This document shows positions 6,142 to 8,595 of a stretch of 8,595 bases of DNA, in pieces (the first letter of the stretch is position 1; every line of letters begins with the position of its first letter). Both the position numbers and the translations under genes were made by a program. The DNA comes from Atopobium sp. (GTDB taxonomy: Bacteria; Actinomycetota; Coriobacteriia; Coriobacteriales; Atopobiaceae), in NCBI GenBank assembly GCA_015258785.1, contig JABZHP010000050.1:1-8595 (forward strand). Reading direction: 5' to 3'. The notes under the pieces were generated by a model, which was not told the DNA's origin, ran no database searches, and saw nothing but the letters and a program-made list of their open reading frames with translations.

Positions 6142-8595
6142 TTACTCCTCAGGCTGCTCCTTCTTCTCTGCAGCGTAAAGCTCGGAGAGGCGGACAAGGT
6201 GATCGTAGCGAGCCATTGCGGCTTCCTCGTTCTCCTTGAAGAGCTTCTCTGCGTGCTCTGGGAACTCGCGGGTGAGTCGGCTGTAACGAGCCTCGTTCAT
6301 CAGGAACTCCTGGTAGCCACCCTTAGGTGCCTTGGAGTCAAGCGTGAACTTCTTACCTGCTGGTGCAGATGGGTTGAAGCGATAGAGGTTCCAGTAGCCG
6401 GTCTCGACTGCCTTCTTCATCTCCTCCTGTGCGTGAGCCATGCCGCCCTTGATGGAGTGCATCTCGCATGGGGAGTAACCGATGATGAGGGATGGTCCTG
6501 GATAAGCCTCTGCCTCAGCAATTGCCTTGAGAGTCTGCTGGAGGTTTGCGCCCATGGAGACCTGAGCAACATAGACGTAACCATAGGTCATTGCAATCTC
6601 GGCAAGGTTCTTCTGCTTGATGTCCTTACCAGCTGCAGCGAACTGTGCAACCTGGCCAAGACGGGAAGCCTTAGAAGACTGACCACCGGTGTTGGAGTAA
6701 ACCTCAGTATCGAAGACAAAGACGTTGATATCCTCACCGGAAGCAAGGACGTGGTCAAGGCCACCGAAGCCGATGTCGTATGCCCAACCGTCGCCACCGA
6801 AGATCCAGAAGGACTTCTTGGTGAGGAAGCTCTTGTTAGCAAGGATTTCCTTAGCTGCTGCAAGATCAGACTTCTCAAGCTCAACTACGAAAGTCTTAGA
6901 AGCTTCCTTGGAGAGAGCTGCGTCGTTGACGGACTCAATCCATGCCTTAGCAGCATCCTTGAGGTCCTGAGATGCGCCATCCTCGTCGACAAGCTGCTGA
7001 GCAAGCTCCAGGAGACGCTTCTGCTGTGCCTGGTGACCAAGCATCAGACCCATACCGTGCTCTGCGTTGTCCTCGAAGAGGGAGTTGTTCCATGCTGGAC
7101 CGTGACCATTTGCATCGGTAGTAAATGGTGAGCAGGAAGCTGGGTTACCCCAAATTGAGGAGCAACCAGTTGCGTTGGAGATGAACATACGATCGCCAAA
7201 GAGCTGAGTGACCAGGCGGCCGTAGCTGGTCTCAGCGCAGCCTGCGCAGGAACCGGAGAACTCAAGAAGAGGCTTCTTGAACTGAGATGCCTTGACGTTG
7301 TTAGCGACAAGCTCGGTCTTCTCGGAGACGTGGTTGACTGCGTAGTCAAAGATCTCCTGCTTGGACTCCTGCTCCTCGATTGGCTTCATGGTCAGAGCAT
7401 CTGCAGGGCAGATGTAGACGCAGTTGGAGCAACCGGTGCAGTCGAGCTGAGAAACTGCAATCTCAAACTTGTAGCCCTTAGCCTTAGGACCAACGGCATC
7501 CTTGAACTGAGACTGTGCTGGTGCAGCAGCAACCTCTTCGTCGGTAAGGACGAATGGACGGATGACTGCGTGTGGGCAGACATAAGCGCACTGGTTACAC
7601 TGGATGCACTTCTCGACGTTCCACTCAGGAACAACAACAGCAATGCCGCGCTTCTCGTAAGCAGCAGCACCAAGCTCAAACTGGCCATCAACGTGGTTCT
7701 TAAATGCAGAAACAGGAAGTGCGTCACCCTCCATACGAGAGACTGGAGTCATGATGTCGCGGACCTGCTTGAGCAGAGCCTCACGGCCCTCAAGAGTGAT
7801 TGTGCTTGGAGCATCCTCTGCGGTAGCCCAATCAGCAGGAATCTCAATCTTAGTAAATGCAGTAGCGCCAGCGTCGATTGCCTTGTGGTTCATATCGACG
7901 ACGTTCTGGCCCTTCTTCAGGTAAGAATGAGTTGCAGCGTCCTTCATGTACTGAAGTGCGTCTGCCTCTGGGAGAACCTTTGCAAGAGCAAAGAATGCAG
8001 ACTGAAGAATGGTGTTGGTGCGCTTGCCCATACCAATTTCCTTGGCAAGGTCAATTGCATTGATCAGATAAACGTTGATGTTGTTCTTAGCAATGTAGCG
8101 CTTTGCCTCTGCTGGCAGGTGGTGTGCAAACTCCTCTGCATCCCACTGGCAGTTGACCAGGAAGGTACCGCCAGGCTTGACGTCGCGGACCATCTTGTAG
8201 CCCTTGATGATGTATGCAGGAACGTGGCATGCAACAAAGTCTGCCTTAGTGACATAGTAAGGAGAACGGATCTTGTGATCACCGAAGCGCAGGTGGCTGA
8301 TGGTGATACCGCCGGTCTTCTTGGAGTCATACTGGAAGTATGCCTGAACATATTTATCGGTGTGGTCACCAATAATCTTAATGGAGTTCTTGTTAGCACC
8401 AACGGTACCGTCGCCGCCAATACCCCAGAACTTGCACTCAATGGTGCCCTCAGCTGCAGTGTTAGGAGCCTCAGGATCCTCTGGGAGAGACAGATTAGTA
8501 ACGTCATCGACAATACCAACGGTGAACTCACGCTGAGGAGCATCCTTCTTGAGCTCCTCAAAGATTGCAAATGCAGATGATGGTGGGGTGTCCTT
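6142..8595 (-). CDS. nifJ: Pyruvate:ferredoxin oxidoreductase (pyruvate synthase), N-terminus beyond the window
   Basis: A homodimeric-type cytoplasmic enzyme that oxidises pyruvate with coenzyme A to acetyl-CoA and CO2, passing electrons to ferredoxin or flavodoxin; central to anaerobic energy metabolism. The window holds 817 codons of an enzyme usually near 1,180 residues, so roughly the first 360 (pyruvate-binding domain I and part of II) are missing. Seen in order are GIGGDGTVGANKNS (near 8400), two 4Fe-4S sites CxxCxxCxxxC (7576-7608 and 7408-7440), and the TPP domain. The TPP domain carries the third-cluster cysteines CAGC (7237-7248), ATGCSS and YSPCEM, plus GGDGWAYDIGFGG and EVYSNTGGQSSK. 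All expected cluster cysteines are present and nothing suggests inactivation. The frame is open to the last base of the window. The next gene starts beyond a strong terminator, so this gene is likely to end its own transcript. Confidence 0.97.
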   Translation of the reverse strand, partial: KDTPPSSAFAIFEELKKDAPQREFTVGIVDDVTNLSLPEDPEAPNTAAEGTIECKFWGIGGDGTVGANKNSIKIIGDHTDKYVQAYFQYDSKKTGGITISHLRFGDHKIRSPYYVTKADFVACHVPAYIIKGYKMVRDVKPGGTFLVNCQWDAEEFAHHLPAEAKRYIAKNNINVYLINAIDLAKEIGMGKRTNTILQSAFFALAKVLPEADALQYMKDAATHSYLKKGQNVVDMNHKAIDAGATAFTKIEIPADWATAEDAPSTITLEGREALLKQVRDIMTPVSRMEGDALPVSAFKNHVDGQFELGAAAYEKRGIAVVVPEWNVEKCIQCNQCAYVCPHAVIRPFVLTDEEVAAAPAQSQFKDAVGPKAKGYKFEIAVSQLDCTGCSNCVYICPADALTMKPIEEQESKQEIFDYAVNHVSEKTELVANNVKASQFKKPLLEFSGSCAGCAETSYGRLVTQLFGDRMFISNATGCSSIWGNPASCSPFTTDANGHGPAWNNSLFEDNAEHGMGLMLGHQAQQKRLLELAQQLVDEDGASQDLKDAAKAWIESVNDAALSKEASKTFVVELEKSDLAAAKEILANKSFLTKKSFWIFGGDGWAYDIGFGGLDHVLASGEDINVFVFDTEVYSNTGGQSSKASRLGQVAQFAAAGKDIKQKNLAEIAMTYGYVYVAQVSMGANLQQTLKAIAEAEAYPGPSLIIGYSPCEMHSIKGGMAHAQEEMKKAVETGYWNLYRFNPSAPAGKKFTLDSKAPKGGYQEFLMNEARYSRLTREFPEHAEKLFKENEEAAMARYDHLVRLSELYAAEKKEQPEE

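Noticed and set aside
6199..8580. Plus-strand open frames of 310 and 416 codons inside nifJ
   Set aside because: They lie exactly antisense, codon for codon, to a clear pyruvate:ferredoxin oxidoreductase. Their translations are Leu/Cys/Val-rich with no recognisable domain.

Overview
The window looks like a piece of an anaerobic Coriobacteriia chromosome (Atopobiaceae, such as Lancefieldella/Atopobium or Olsenella). This is an inference from moderate GC, a pyruvate:ferredoxin oxidoreductase, an ECF-type QueT gene and a LytTR two-component pair in a compact arrangement. No sequence search was possible. It is gene-dense: seven genes and no gene-free stretch over about 150 bp. No tRNA, rRNA, CRISPR array, insertion sequence or phage gene was seen.

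Layout, left to right. A PAP2-family membrane phosphatase, cut by the left edge, is the only plus-strand gene (2-514). Everything else is on the minus strand and is transcribed right to left. First comes nifJ (pyruvate:ferredoxin oxidoreductase, 8595-6142, N-terminus off the right edge), ending in a strong intrinsic terminator (6116-6084). A MurT-like Mur ligase (5992-4580) and a GatD-like class I amidotransferase-fold protein (4587-3841) follow and overlap by 8 bp. After an 85-bp gap with a good candidate promoter come queT (3755-3132), a LytS-type histidine kinase (3125-1788), its LytTR response regulator (1737-1024) and a YfcE-type metallophosphoesterase (971-474). The last gene runs 41 bp into the 3' end of the convergent PAP2 gene.

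The most unusual feature is the MurT/GatD-like pair. In ordinary MurT-GatD, GatD releases ammonia from glutamine using a Cys and a His, helped by an Asp from MurT, and MurT uses the ammonia to amidate the D-Glu of lipid II. Here the Cys position reads Gly94, the His position reads Ile197 and the MurT Asp position reads Gln380. The MurT P-loop, the four-Cys zinc ribbon and the two-gene overlap are all kept. The pair therefore looks like a conserved Mur-ligase complex that has lost glutaminase chemistry, not a decaying pseudogene.

A second point of interest is the tight coupling of queT to the LytS/LytTR genes (6-bp gap). The kinase lacks the usual five-helix LYT sensor and instead has a two-helix anchor and a GAF-like domain. 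This hints, without proof, that sensing may be linked to queuosine-precursor uptake.
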